Positions 31,782-39,368 of a stretch of DNA of 44,353 bases are shown here, piece after piece. The notes under the pieces are model-generated. The model had not been told where the DNA came from. It did no database searches and worked only from the letters and a program-made list of their open reading frames with translations. Both the position numbers and the translations under genes were made by a program. Numbering within the stretch: position 1 is the first letter of the stretch; each line of letters opens with the position of its first letter. Source of the stretch: Phycisphaeraceae bacterium. GTDB taxonomy: Bacteria; Planctomycetota; Phycisphaerae; Phycisphaerales; Phycisphaeraceae. The DNA is taken from assembly GCA_020848195.1 (NCBI GenBank), contig JADLAP010000242.1, forward strand, positions 1-44,353, given 5' to 3'.

Positions 31782-31842
31782 GCGCCGGCGATGTCGTCGG
31801 CGGGCAGGGATGCCCTCCAGGCCTTCTTACAGGAGTACCGTC

Positions 31843-33246
31843 TTGGGCGATTCGGACAGCAAGTCCCACAAGGGCGGCCGAAAGTTCTTCGTGCTTGACA
31901 CCAATGTCCTGCTGCATAACGCCGCGTGTTTGTTTATGTTCGCGGACAATGAGGTCGTCAGTCCCTTCGCCGTTCTCGAAGAACTGGACAAGTTCAAAAA
32001 AGCCAACGACGACGTCGGACGCAATGCCCGGCAAGTCATCCGCCACCTCGACGGCCTGCGGACCAAGGGCGTGCTCAGCGAGGGCGTGGCGTGGAACGGC
32101 CACGGCGGTCGCATCCGCGTCGAGTTCGCCATGGAGGAACGACCCGGCTGCCTCCGCGAGGATATCCCCGACAATCGCATCATCTCCGTCGCCTGGAAAC
32201 TCAAGCAGGCCGGCTACACCACCGTCTTCATCTCCAAGGACATCAACGTCCGGCTCAAGTCCGACTCCCTGGGTATTCAGACCGAGGACTTCGAGGCCCA
32301 GAAGGTCGACGCCGACCGCCTCTACGCCGGCTACGTCAGCCTCGACGTGCCCACCGATGTCATCGACCTGCTCTACGAGGAAAAGCAGCTCCATCTCGAC
32401 AAGCTCAAGCCCTACCTGACGTTCAAGAACGACGAGGGCAAGGAGGAGTTGCAGAAGATCTTCGGCAACGAGTTCGTGCAGCTCCGCGACCGCCTGGACG
32501 ATTCCCACACCGGCCTGGCGCGGCTCCTCGGCGATACCGACCACCTGATCCCCGTCCATGGCCCGCGCAAGCCGGTCTTCGGCATCCTCGCCCGCAATGT
32601 CCAGCAGACCATGGCTCTGGACCTGCTGCTCGATGACGACGTGAAACTCGTGACGCTCCTGGGCACGGCCGGCACGGGCAAAACATTGCTCGCCATCGCC
32701 GCCGGCATGCAGAAAATCCTCACCGAACAGCGGTATGACAAACTGCTGGTGGCCCGGCCCATCATGCCCCTCGGACGCGACATCGGCTATCTCCCCGGCG
32801 ACAAGGACGAAAAACTCTCCGCCTGGATGCAGCCGATCTTCGACAACCTCACCTACCTGCTCTCCACCCGCAGCGTTGGTCCCCAGCACGCCGAAAGCCG
32901 CACGCCCGAAACGCGGCTCAAGCAACTGATGGATTCCTCGCAACTGGTGCTCGAACCACTGACCTACATCCGCGGCCGAAGCATTCCGCATCAGTTCATC
33001 ATCGTGGACGAAGCCCAGAACCTCACGCCGCACGAGGTCAAGACCATCGTCTCCCGCGTCGGCGAAGGCACCAAGATCGTCCTCACCGGCGACGTGATGC
33101 AGATCGACAATCCGTACCTGGATTCCTCGTCCAACGGCCTGTCGTTTACCGTGGACCGGCTCAAGGGCGAACCGCTGGTGGGCCACATCACGCTGGCCAA
33201 GAGCGAACGTTCGGAACTTGCGTCGCTGGCTGCAAGCCGGCTGTGA
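31843..33246 (+). CDS. PIN-PhoH family ATPase/ribonuclease (PhoH2-like)
   Basis: About 467 residues. An N-terminal PIN nuclease domain (FVLDTNVLLHN with the first Asp; later DIPDNRIISVA and FISKDINVR) is fused to a PhoH AAA-like ATPase with Walker A GTAGTGKT, IVDEAQN (Walker B) and TGDVMQID. PIN-PhoH (PhoH2) proteins are sequence-specific RNA unwinding and cleaving enzymes. I prefer the TTG at 31843 because AGGAG precedes it by 7 bases; ATG 31810 or 31768 would add 11 or 25 arginine-rich residues (YTMRRRCRRRAGM). The stop overlaps the next gene's GTG start. Cytoplasmic. Confidence 0.88.
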   Translation: MGDSDSKSHKGGRKFFVLDTNVLLHNAACLFMFADNEVVSPFAVLEELDKFKKANDDVGRNARQVIRHLDGLRTKGVLSEGVAWNGHGGRIRVEFAMEERPGCLREDIPDNRIISVAWKLKQAGYTTVFISKDINVRLKSDSLGIQTEDFEAQKVDADRLYAGYVSLDVPTDVIDLLYEEKQLHLDKLKPYLTFKNDEGKEELQKIFGNEFVQLRDRLDDSHTGLARLLGDTDHLIPVHGPRKPVFGILARNVQQTMALDLLLDDDVKLVTLLGTAGTGKTLLAIAAGMQKILTEQRYDKLLVARPIMPLGRDIGYLPGDKDEKLSAWMQPIFDNLTYLLSTRSVGPQHAESRTPETRLKQLMDSSQLVLEPLTYIRGRSIPHQFIIVDEAQNLTPHEVKTIVSRVGEGTKIVLTGDVMQIDNPYLDSSSNGLSFTVDRLKGEPLVGHITLAKSERSELASLAASRL

Positions 33247-34199
33247 CCGTCATGACCGCGCGCGACCTGATCGACGAAGCCGTGGCCATCCTCCAAAGCG
33301 GAGGCCTGGTCGGACTGCCGACGGAGACCGTCTACGGTCTGGCGGCCGACGCGCTCAATCCCCTCGCCGTGGCGGGCATCTATCAGGCCAAGGGCCGGCC
33401 CCAATTCAATCCGCTGATCGTGCATGTACCGGACGTGGAATCCGCGGAAAACCTCGTGGAAACCTGGCCCACCCGGGCGCGACAACTGGCGGAAACGTTC
33501 TGGCCGGGACCGCTGACCCTCGTGCTGCCGCGCAAGGCTCTCGTGCCGGATATCGTCACGGCAGGGCTGCCCGGCGTGGCGCTGCGCTGCCCCGCCCACG
33601 AAGTCGCCCGCGAACTGTTGCGGCGTTTCGGTCGTCCCCTGGCTGCCCCCAGCGCCAACCGCTCCGGCTCCGTCAGCCCCACCACGGCCCAGCACGTCCG
33701 CGACGACCTCGGTGACCGCGTGCAACTCGTCCTCGACGGCGGAACCTGCCTCCGCGGCGTCGAATCCACCGTGCTCAGCCTCATGACCGATCCGCCCACG
33801 CTGCTGCGCCCCGGCGCGACGGCTGTGGAGGACATCGAACGCCGCATCGGCCCCGTGAAGCGGCTTGATCCGCATTACGCCGACGACGCACCGCGGTCGC
33901 CCGGCATGTTGTCGCGCCATTACGCCACGCGCACGCCGCTGTGTTGGCTCGAACCGGGTTTGTCCACCGCCGGCAAGCGCGTGGGCCTGATCGCCCTGCG
34001 AAACCCCGGCCTGCCCGGCTACGCCATGGTCGAAGCCTTGTCGCCTGCGGGCGATCTGCGGGAAGCGGCCGCCAACCTGTTTGCCGCCATGCGCCGGCTG
34101 GACGCCGCCCATCTCGACGCAATCCACGCCCTCCGCTTCCCCGACCGCGACCTGGGCCTGGCGATCAACGACCGCCTCCAGCGCGCCACGCATGGATAA
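33243..34199 (+). CDS. Threonylcarbamoyl-AMP synthase, long Sua5 type
   Basis: Makes threonylcarbamoyl-AMP from threonine, bicarbonate and ATP for the t6A37 modification of tRNAs reading ANN codons. 318 residues: a YrdC domain (GGLVGLPTETVYGLAADA, KGRPQFNPLIVHV, RCPAHEVARELL, APSANRSGSVSPTTA) followed by a linker with the conserved SPGMLSRHYA and a C-terminal Sua5-specific domain. This is the long Sua5 form rather than the short YrdC form. The GTG at 33243 overlaps the previous stop (GTGA); ATG 33252 is an alternative. Coupled to the PIN-PhoH gene. Confidence 0.93.
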   Translation: MTVMTARDLIDEAVAILQSGGLVGLPTETVYGLAADALNPLAVAGIYQAKGRPQFNPLIVHVPDVESAENLVETWPTRARQLAETFWPGPLTLVLPRKALVPDIVTAGLPGVALRCPAHEVARELLRRFGRPLAAPSANRSGSVSPTTAQHVRDDLGDRVQLVLDGGTCLRGVESTVLSLMTDPPTLLRPGATAVEDIERRIGPVKRLDPHYADDAPRSPGMLSRHYATRTPLCWLEPGLSTAGKRVGLIALRNPGLPGYAMVEALSPAGDLREAAANLFAAMRRLDAAHLDAIHALRFPDRDLGLAINDRLQRATHG

Positions 34200-34234
34200 A
34201 ACCGGTCATGCAACAATGTTCTGATCTGTCATAG

Positions 34235-34262
34235 CTGCGGCGTCTTCGCCGCAGTCTTTTCT
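34235..34262 (+). terminator. AAGA-type hairpin with T run
   Basis: Perfect 8-bp stem CTGCGGCG / CGCCGCAG (34235-34242, 34247-34254), loop TCTT, followed by TCTTTTCT. It suits an intrinsic terminator for the PhoH-Sua5 pair. Flank CATAG on the left matches the consensus of the other AAGA copies. Confidence 0.65.
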
Positions 34263-34333
34263 CTTGCATTTCGCGCCCGGATTTAGTAACTTAACCTTGT
34301 TAATTAATTCAATCCCCCACAGGATCGCCTCCC

Positions 34334-35890
34334 ATGGCCATCAAAGTCGCCTTCATCGGCGCCGGCAGCGTCGGCTTTACACGCGGACTGTTCCGCGACA
34401 TCCTCACCGTGCCCGAACTGGCCGACACGCGCTTTGCCTTCTGCGACATCAGCCGCAAGAACCTCGACATGGTGGCGAAGCTGTGTCAGCGGATGATCGA
34501 CCAGTTCGGCCTCAAGGCGACGATCGACGCCACGCTCGACCGTCGCCGCGCGCTGGCGGACGCCGACTACGTCATCAACTGCACCCGCATCGGCGGCGTC
34601 GAAGCCTTTGCCCATGACATCGACATTCCGCTCAAGTACGGCATCGACCAGTGCGTCGGCGATACCCTCTGCGTCGGCGGCATCATGTACGGCCAGCGGA
34701 ATGTCCCGCAAATCCTCGACTTCTGCCGCGATATGCGCGAAGTCTCCAAGCCCAATGTCCTCTTCCTCAACTACGCCAATCCCATGGCCATCAACACCTG
34801 GGCCGCGCTGCAGTATGGCAAGGTCAGCACCCTGGGACTCTGCCACGGCATCGAGTGCGGCTGGCGACAGATCGACATGGCCCTGTCGCATCTCCACGGC
34901 GATCCGGAGCTGGAACGCATGGAAGAGTGCCATGCCCGCACGAACGTCATCTGTGCCGGCATCAATCACCAGACCTGGTTCATCAAGGTGCTCTACAAGG
35001 GCCGGGAGGTCGGCAGCGAGGAACTGCTGACCGCCTTCGAGAAACATCCCCGCTGGGCGCCCACGGAAAAATGCCGCATCGACGTCCTTCGCCGCTTCGG
35101 CTGTTTCAGCACGGAAAGCAACGGGCATCTCTCCGAGTATCTGCCGTGGTATCGCAAGCGTCCGCAGGAAATCAAGCGGTGGATCGACATGTCGAGCTGG
35201 ATCAACGGCGAAACCGGCGGCTACCTGCGGGTCTGCACCGAAAGCCGGAACTGGTTTGAGACGGATTTCCCGCAGTGGATGAAGGATGAGATCAAGCCGC
35301 TGACGCCGGAAAACCGAGGCCACGAACGCGGCAGCTACATCATCGAATCCCTCCAGACCGGCCGAACGTGGCGCGGCCACGTCAACGTCCGCAACAACGG
35401 CACGATCACCAATCTGCCCAATGATGCCGTGATCGAAGCACCGTGTTTCATCGACCGCCTCGGCGTGCATATGCCTCGCGTCGGCGACCTGCCCCTGGCC
35501 TGCGCCGCCACCTGCTCCGCCAGCATCAGCGTGCAGCGCATGGCGGTGGAAGCAGCCGTGCACGGCGACGCCACGCTGCTCAAGCAGGCCGCCCTGCACG
35601 ATCCGCTGACCGGCGCGGTGTGCAACCCGGAGGAAGTCTGGCAGTGCATCGACGAAATGCTCGTGGCCCAGGCGAAATGGCTGCCGCAGTACGTGGAGAA
35701 CGGCGAAATCGCCAAAGCCAAGGCGAGGCTGAAGCACGCCAAGCCGTTGGGCACGCACAAATCCAAAGGCGCGGCCAGATTGAAAGTCCGCAGCATCACC
35801 GAGCTTCGCCGGGAAAAGGACAAAGCGAAAGCGGAACTGCTGCAAGCGGACAAGTCCGCGGCTTCACGGCTGCGCAAGAGCAAGGCGTGA
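34334..35890 (+). CDS. Glycoside hydrolase family 4 (NAD/Mn-dependent)
   Basis: 518 residues. Rossmann start IKVAFIGAGSVGFTRGLF binds NAD; CVGDTLCVGGIMYGQRN, NYANPMAINTW, the metal-binding cysteine and histidine of LCHGIECG, and GINHQTWF are GH4 marks. GH4 enzymes open glycosidic bonds by an NAD-dependent redox-elimination mechanism; the spacing is closest, by eye, to alpha-galacturonidase/alpha-glucosidase members. The canonical fold ends around residue 465; a Lys/Ala-rich tail (KAKARLKHAKPLGTHKSKG and on) follows and is atypical. The start is ATG 34334, which follows a short AGGATCG. Cytoplasmic. Alone, so the transported substrate is not indicated. Confidence 0.9.
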   Translation: MAIKVAFIGAGSVGFTRGLFRDILTVPELADTRFAFCDISRKNLDMVAKLCQRMIDQFGLKATIDATLDRRRALADADYVINCTRIGGVEAFAHDIDIPLKYGIDQCVGDTLCVGGIMYGQRNVPQILDFCRDMREVSKPNVLFLNYANPMAINTWAALQYGKVSTLGLCHGIECGWRQIDMALSHLHGDPELERMEECHARTNVICAGINHQTWFIKVLYKGREVGSEELLTAFEKHPRWAPTEKCRIDVLRRFGCFSTESNGHLSEYLPWYRKRPQEIKRWIDMSSWINGETGGYLRVCTESRNWFETDFPQWMKDEIKPLTPENRGHERGSYIIESLQTGRTWRGHVNVRNNGTITNLPNDAVIEAPCFIDRLGVHMPRVGDLPLACAATCSASISVQRMAVEAAVHGDATLLKQAALHDPLTGAVCNPEEVWQCIDEMLVAQAKWLPQYVENGEIAKAKARLKHAKPLGTHKSKGAARLKVRSITELRREKDKAKAELLQADKSAASRLRKSKA

Positions 35891-35901
35891 TTGCGGGGCA
35901 T

Positions 35902-35937
35902 CCCATGGATTCGCACGGTACTCCGCGAATCCGTGGG
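35902..35937. repeat. Palindrome of the ACGGTAC-core family
   Basis: Arms CCCATGGATTCGC (35902-35914) and GCGAATCCGTGGG (35925-35937) with loop ACGGTACTCC. Related to the hairpin after asd (5052-5089). It lies between the GH4 gene and hldE and could stop transcription of the former. Confidence 0.7.
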
Positions 35938-35983
35938 ATGTCTCTGTCCTCCACATCACCTCCCTGCGGTAAACTGTTCGCCC

Positions 35984-37486
35984 ATGAAGGCGAAGCTGAC
36001 ATTACCTTTGGCGGATGAACTGATCCGGTTGGTGGACCGCTGGCGGCGTTGCCGCATCGTGGTGGCGGGGGACTTCATGCTGGATCGTTACGTGTACGGC
36101 AACGCGGATCGGCTGAGTCCCGACGCGCCTGTTCCGGTGCTGACGGTGGAGCGTGAGACGTGGACGCCGGGCGGCGCGTCGAATGTGTGCATGGACCTGG
36201 CGGCACTCAACTGCGACGTGGAGTGCCTGGGCCTGATGGGCGACGACGAAGCCGCGTCGCGGCTGGCGGGCGCGTTGGAGGATTCCGGTTGTCGGACGAC
36301 GGGACTGATCCGGGACCGGGGCCGGCCCACGACGATCAAGCAGAATTTCGTCGGTCTGGCCCAGGCGCGGCACGCGCAGAAAATGTTCCGCGTGGACATC
36401 GAGGATCGCCGGCCCATCGACGATCATGCTGCGAAAAAGCTGCTGGCGAAGGCGGAAAAACTGCTTCCGAAGGCCGGCGCTTTGTGCATCGAGGACTACA
36501 ACAAGGGCGTGCTGACGGAGCCGGTGTGCAAGGCGCTGATTGCGATGGCGCGGAAGGCGAAGGTTCCCGTGCTGGTGGACCCGGCGGCGATCAGCGATTA
36601 CGGCAAATACGAAGGCGCGACGACGATCACGCCCAACCGGACGGAAGCGGCGAAGGCGACGGGGCTGTCGCCGGACCAGCCGGAGGCGATGGCGCGAAAG
36701 CTGCTGCGGCAACTGAAGCTGGAGACGGTAGTGGTGACGCTGGACAAGCACGGCGCGCTGCTGTTGCAGCGTGACGGCGGCGCGCTGGCAGCCCCGACGC
36801 AGGCCCGCGCGGTGTACGACGTCACCGGCGCGGGCGATATGGTGCTGGCGATGCTGGCTGCGGCGAAGGGCAACGGCGCGAGCTGGCCCGCCGCGGTGGC
36901 GCTGGCCAATGTCGCGGCCGGGCTGGAGGTCGAGCGATTCGGCGTCGTGCCCATCAAGCTCGCGGAAGTGCTGCTGGCCCTGCTGGACAAGCAGCACGAG
37001 CAGCTCGGCAAGGTGCGCACGCTGGAGCAACTGGCGACCGAGGTGCACGCGCACCGCACGCAGGGCCGGCGGATCGTGTTCACCAACGGATGCTTCGACA
37101 TTCTTCACGCGGGCCACGTGGCGTATCTGCGGTCGGCGAGGCGAATGGGCGACTTGATGATCGTCGCGGTCAACAGTGATGATTCGATACGCAGGCTCAA
37201 GGGTCCGACCCGGCCGGTGAATCATCAGGCGGATCGGCTGCTGGTGCTCAGCGAGTTGCAGTGCATTGATTATCTGATGGTGTTTGACGACGACACGCCG
37301 GAGGGACTGATCGAGGCGCTGCGGCCTGACGTGCTGGTCAAGGGCGGCGACTACCGCGAGGACCAGGTGGTGGGTGCGAAGTTTGTGAAGTCATACGGAG
37401 GCAAGGTGGCGCTGGTTCCGCTGGTGGAGGGGCGTAGCACGACGAACATTGTGCGGCGGATCAAGGCGGAGAAGCGGGAAGGGTGA
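35984..37486 (+). CDS. hldE: Bifunctional heptose-7-phosphate kinase / heptose-1-phosphate adenylyltransferase
   Basis: Makes ADP-glycero-manno-heptose for lipopolysaccharide core: the N-terminal PfkB kinase phosphorylates heptose 7-phosphate, and the C-terminal nucleotidyltransferase adds AMP. 500 residues in the canonical order: kinase about 20-335 with TPGGASNVCMDLAAL (61-75) and GAGD (282-285), adenylyltransferase about 362-495 with TNGCFDILHAGH (367-378). Both halves are intact. ATG 35984 lies 8 bases after TAAACT, suggesting a very short leader. A heptose-containing envelope glycan is implied. No other LPS gene is nearby. Confidence 0.94.
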   Translation: MKAKLTLPLADELIRLVDRWRRCRIVVAGDFMLDRYVYGNADRLSPDAPVPVLTVERETWTPGGASNVCMDLAALNCDVECLGLMGDDEAASRLAGALEDSGCRTTGLIRDRGRPTTIKQNFVGLAQARHAQKMFRVDIEDRRPIDDHAAKKLLAKAEKLLPKAGALCIEDYNKGVLTEPVCKALIAMARKAKVPVLVDPAAISDYGKYEGATTITPNRTEAAKATGLSPDQPEAMARKLLRQLKLETVVVTLDKHGALLLQRDGGALAAPTQARAVYDVTGAGDMVLAMLAAAKGNGASWPAAVALANVAAGLEVERFGVVPIKLAEVLLALLDKQHEQLGKVRTLEQLATEVHAHRTQGRRIVFTNGCFDILHAGHVAYLRSARRMGDLMIVAVNSDDSIRRLKGPTRPVNHQADRLLVLSELQCIDYLMVFDDDTPEGLIEALRPDVLVKGGDYREDQVVGAKFVKSYGGKVALVPLVEGRSTTNIVRRIKAEKREG

Positions 37487-37505
37487 GCGTTCAACGGGAC
37501 AAGAC

Positions 37506-37539
37506 CCCGCGGAAGCCGCGAAGACGCGGCATCCGCGGG
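37506..37539. repeat. AAGA-loop hairpin element
   Basis: Outer stem CCCGCGG / CCGCGGG (37506-37512, 37533-37539), inner stem GCCGCG / CGCGGC (37515-37520, 37525-37530), loop AAGA. It has the same design as 10274-10307 but an unrelated inner stem sequence. It lies in the 79-bp gap between hldE and the Dabb gene. Confidence 0.75.
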
Positions 37540-37565
37540 CTTTGAGCGGTGAAAGGGGAGCGAAG

Positions 37566-37853
37566 ATGGTTGAGCATATGGTGTGGATCAGGTTCAAGGC
37601 GGGGGTGAGCGACGCGCGGCAAGAGGAACACCTGGCGGGCCTGCGTTCACTGGCGGGCAAGATTCCCGGCGTCATTTCCGTGAAAGCGGGCAAGAACTTC
37701 ACCGATCGCAGCGGCGGCTACACGCACGGCCTGCTGGTGACGCTGACAGACCGCAGGGCGTTGGAAACCTATCTGCCGCACCCGGAACACGTGAAAGTCG
37801 CCGGCCCGCTGAAGCAGGATGCGGATCTGCTGGCGATGGACATTGAAACGTGA
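37566..37853 (+). CDS. Dabb-domain (stress-responsive A/B barrel) protein
   Basis: 95 residues: MVEHMVWIRFKAGVSDAR opens with the family's HMVxxxF pattern, GVISVKAGKNFTDRS and YTHGLLVTLTDRRALETY follow, and HPEHVKVAGPLKQD closes the ferredoxin-like dimeric alpha/beta barrel. Function in bacteria is usually unknown; relatives are small dimeric enzymes or stress proteins. Ribosome site GAAAGGGGA lies directly upstream of ATG 37566. Confidence 0.9.
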   Translation: MVEHMVWIRFKAGVSDARQEEHLAGLRSLAGKIPGVISVKAGKNFTDRSGGYTHGLLVTLTDRRALETYLPHPEHVKVAGPLKQDADLLAMDIET

Positions 37854-37856
37854 AAA

Positions 37857-37965
37857 ATGCCCGAATGTCCAAATCCAAATGACGCATGAACGGACGCGCG
37901 GATCGTTTGCCCGCGGCTGGAGTTAAGTCGCATTGTTCGTCATTCGGATTTGGATATTCCGTATT
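37857..37965. repeat. Composite inverted repeat: AATGTCCAAATCCAAATGAC arms around a GTT-loop hairpin
   Basis: Outer arms 37862-37885 and 37935-37958. Inside, CGCGGATC-GTT-TGCCCGCG (37897-37915) is a GTT hairpin with two stem mismatches, in the GGACG/GCTGG flank context. It occupies the gap before the phosphoglycerate kinase-like gene; 37966-38063 shows nothing more than a ribosome site. Confidence 0.7.
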
Positions 37966-38063
37966 TTCTCTTCCCTTGGCCGCCCTCCCGCGATAGCATG
38001 AGGGGTAGAGGTCGTCTCACGTCTTGCTCCTCGCTACACGACCGGCAGACAAGGGGAACAGAC

Positions 38064-39317
38064 ATGACCAAGCGCAGCATCGATCAAATCGACGTACTCG
38101 GGCGACGGGTGCTGATGCGCGTGGATTTCAATGTTCCGATGCTGGAAGGAAAGGTGGCGGATGATCGTCGGCTGGTAGCGGCATTGCCGACGATTCACAG
38201 CGTGATCGACCGCGGCGGCAGGCTGATTCTGATCAGCCACCTGGGCCGGCCCGCCCATGATCGGCCGGACCCTGACCTGAGCCTGCAACCCATCGCCGCG
38301 AGGCTGAGCCACCTGCTGGGTCTGGATGTCGGGTTCGTGCCGGATTGCATCGGCCCCGTCGCCCTCTCCATGGCGCGTCAGCTTCAGAACGGCCAGGTGC
38401 TGCTGCTGGAAAACCTGCGGTTCCACGAAGGCGAAAAGATGGGCGACCCCGGCTTCGCCCATCATCTCGCGCAGCTCGGCGAGGTGTACTGCAACAATGC
38501 GTTCGCCACGGCGCACCGGCCCCATGCGTCGATGCTCGCGCTGCCGCGGGCGATGGCGCAAGCTCCGCGCGTCGCCGGCTTCCTGCTGTGCAACGAACTG
38601 CGGTATCTGTCGAAGGTGTTCCAGACGCCGGCCCGACCGCTGCTGGCCATCGTCGGCGGCACGGCCAACGCCGAGAAATTCAACCTGCTGGCGCAACTGC
38701 TCGACCGGCTGGACATCGTGCTGATCGCCGGGGAGATGGCGCAGCCGATCCTCGCCGCCGAGCGCAAGAGCATCGGCAAGTCGATGCTGTCGCGCGAACT
38801 GATCGCCGCGGCGGACGATCTGCTCCACGCCGCCAGCCGCCGGCGCGCCAGGATGATGATTCCCGTGGATCATCTCTGCGCCGGCGAAATCAGCCCGGCG
38901 GCGCAGACCACCGTGTCCAAGGAATTCATCGCGCCGGGATACCTCGGCCTGGACATCGGACCCCGCACGATCAACCTGTACAGCGAACTGATCGAACACG
39001 CGCAGACGATTTTCTGGTACGGCCCGATGGGGGTCGCCGAGACGCCGCCGTTCGACGTGGGCACGAAGGAAATCGCCCTGGCGGTGACCCGCGCGACGCT
39101 GATGCGCCATGCCACCAGCGTCGTCGCCGGCGTCAGCACCGCGGGCGCGCTGCACCGCTATCACCTCGGCGACAACGTCAGCCACATCTCCACCGGCGGC
39201 AAGGCGACGCTGGAATATCTCCAGGGCCAGGGCTTCGCCAGCGTGGACAGTCTCGACGACGACGACACGGGCATGTACACCGCCTCCTCTGGCGAGTTGA
39301 TCGGCGCGGGCGCATAA
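38064..39317 (+). CDS. Phosphoglycerate kinase homologue with altered active site
   Basis: 417 residues, clearly of the PGK fold: RVDFNVPM (19-26), ISHLGRP (57-63), LLENLRFHEGE (114-124), NNAFATAHRPHAS (144-156), AIVGG (195-199), FWYGPMGVAE (317-326), SHISTGG (373-379). PGK makes ATP from 1,3-bisphosphoglycerate in glycolysis. Several nucleotide-site residues are changed: the catalytic lysine of the usual GG(A/S)KV motif is A201 (GGTANAEK), the usual GGGDT is AGVST (S358 for Asp), the GGGIANTF-type strand is AGEMAQPI, and STGGG is STGGK. The substrate-side arginines look kept. It may be inactive as a kinase or have a new role. The start follows AAGGGGAA. A standard pgk is presumably elsewhere. 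Confidence 0.85.
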   Translation: MTKRSIDQIDVLGRRVLMRVDFNVPMLEGKVADDRRLVAALPTIHSVIDRGGRLILISHLGRPAHDRPDPDLSLQPIAARLSHLLGLDVGFVPDCIGPVALSMARQLQNGQVLLLENLRFHEGEKMGDPGFAHHLAQLGEVYCNNAFATAHRPHASMLALPRAMAQAPRVAGFLLCNELRYLSKVFQTPARPLLAIVGGTANAEKFNLLAQLLDRLDIVLIAGEMAQPILAAERKSIGKSMLSRELIAAADDLLHAASRRRARMMIPVDHLCAGEISPAAQTTVSKEFIAPGYLGLDIGPRTINLYSELIEHAQTIFWYGPMGVAETPPFDVGTKEIALAVTRATLMRHATSVVAGVSTAGALHRYHLGDNVSHISTGGKATLEYLQGQGFASVDSLDDDDTGMYTASSGELIGAGA

Positions 39318-39340
39318 AACAACGTCAAATGACCTGTTTT

Positions 39341-39368
39341 TCATAGCCGCGGCGTCTTCGCCGCAGTC
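39341..39368. repeat. AAGA-loop hairpin at a convergent junction
   Basis: GCGGCG-TCTT-CGCCGC (39349-39364), flanked by TCATAGCC and AGTC as in the other copies. It overlaps the last nine codons and the stop of the ClC gene; the PGK-like gene ends 23 bases before it. Confidence 0.8.
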
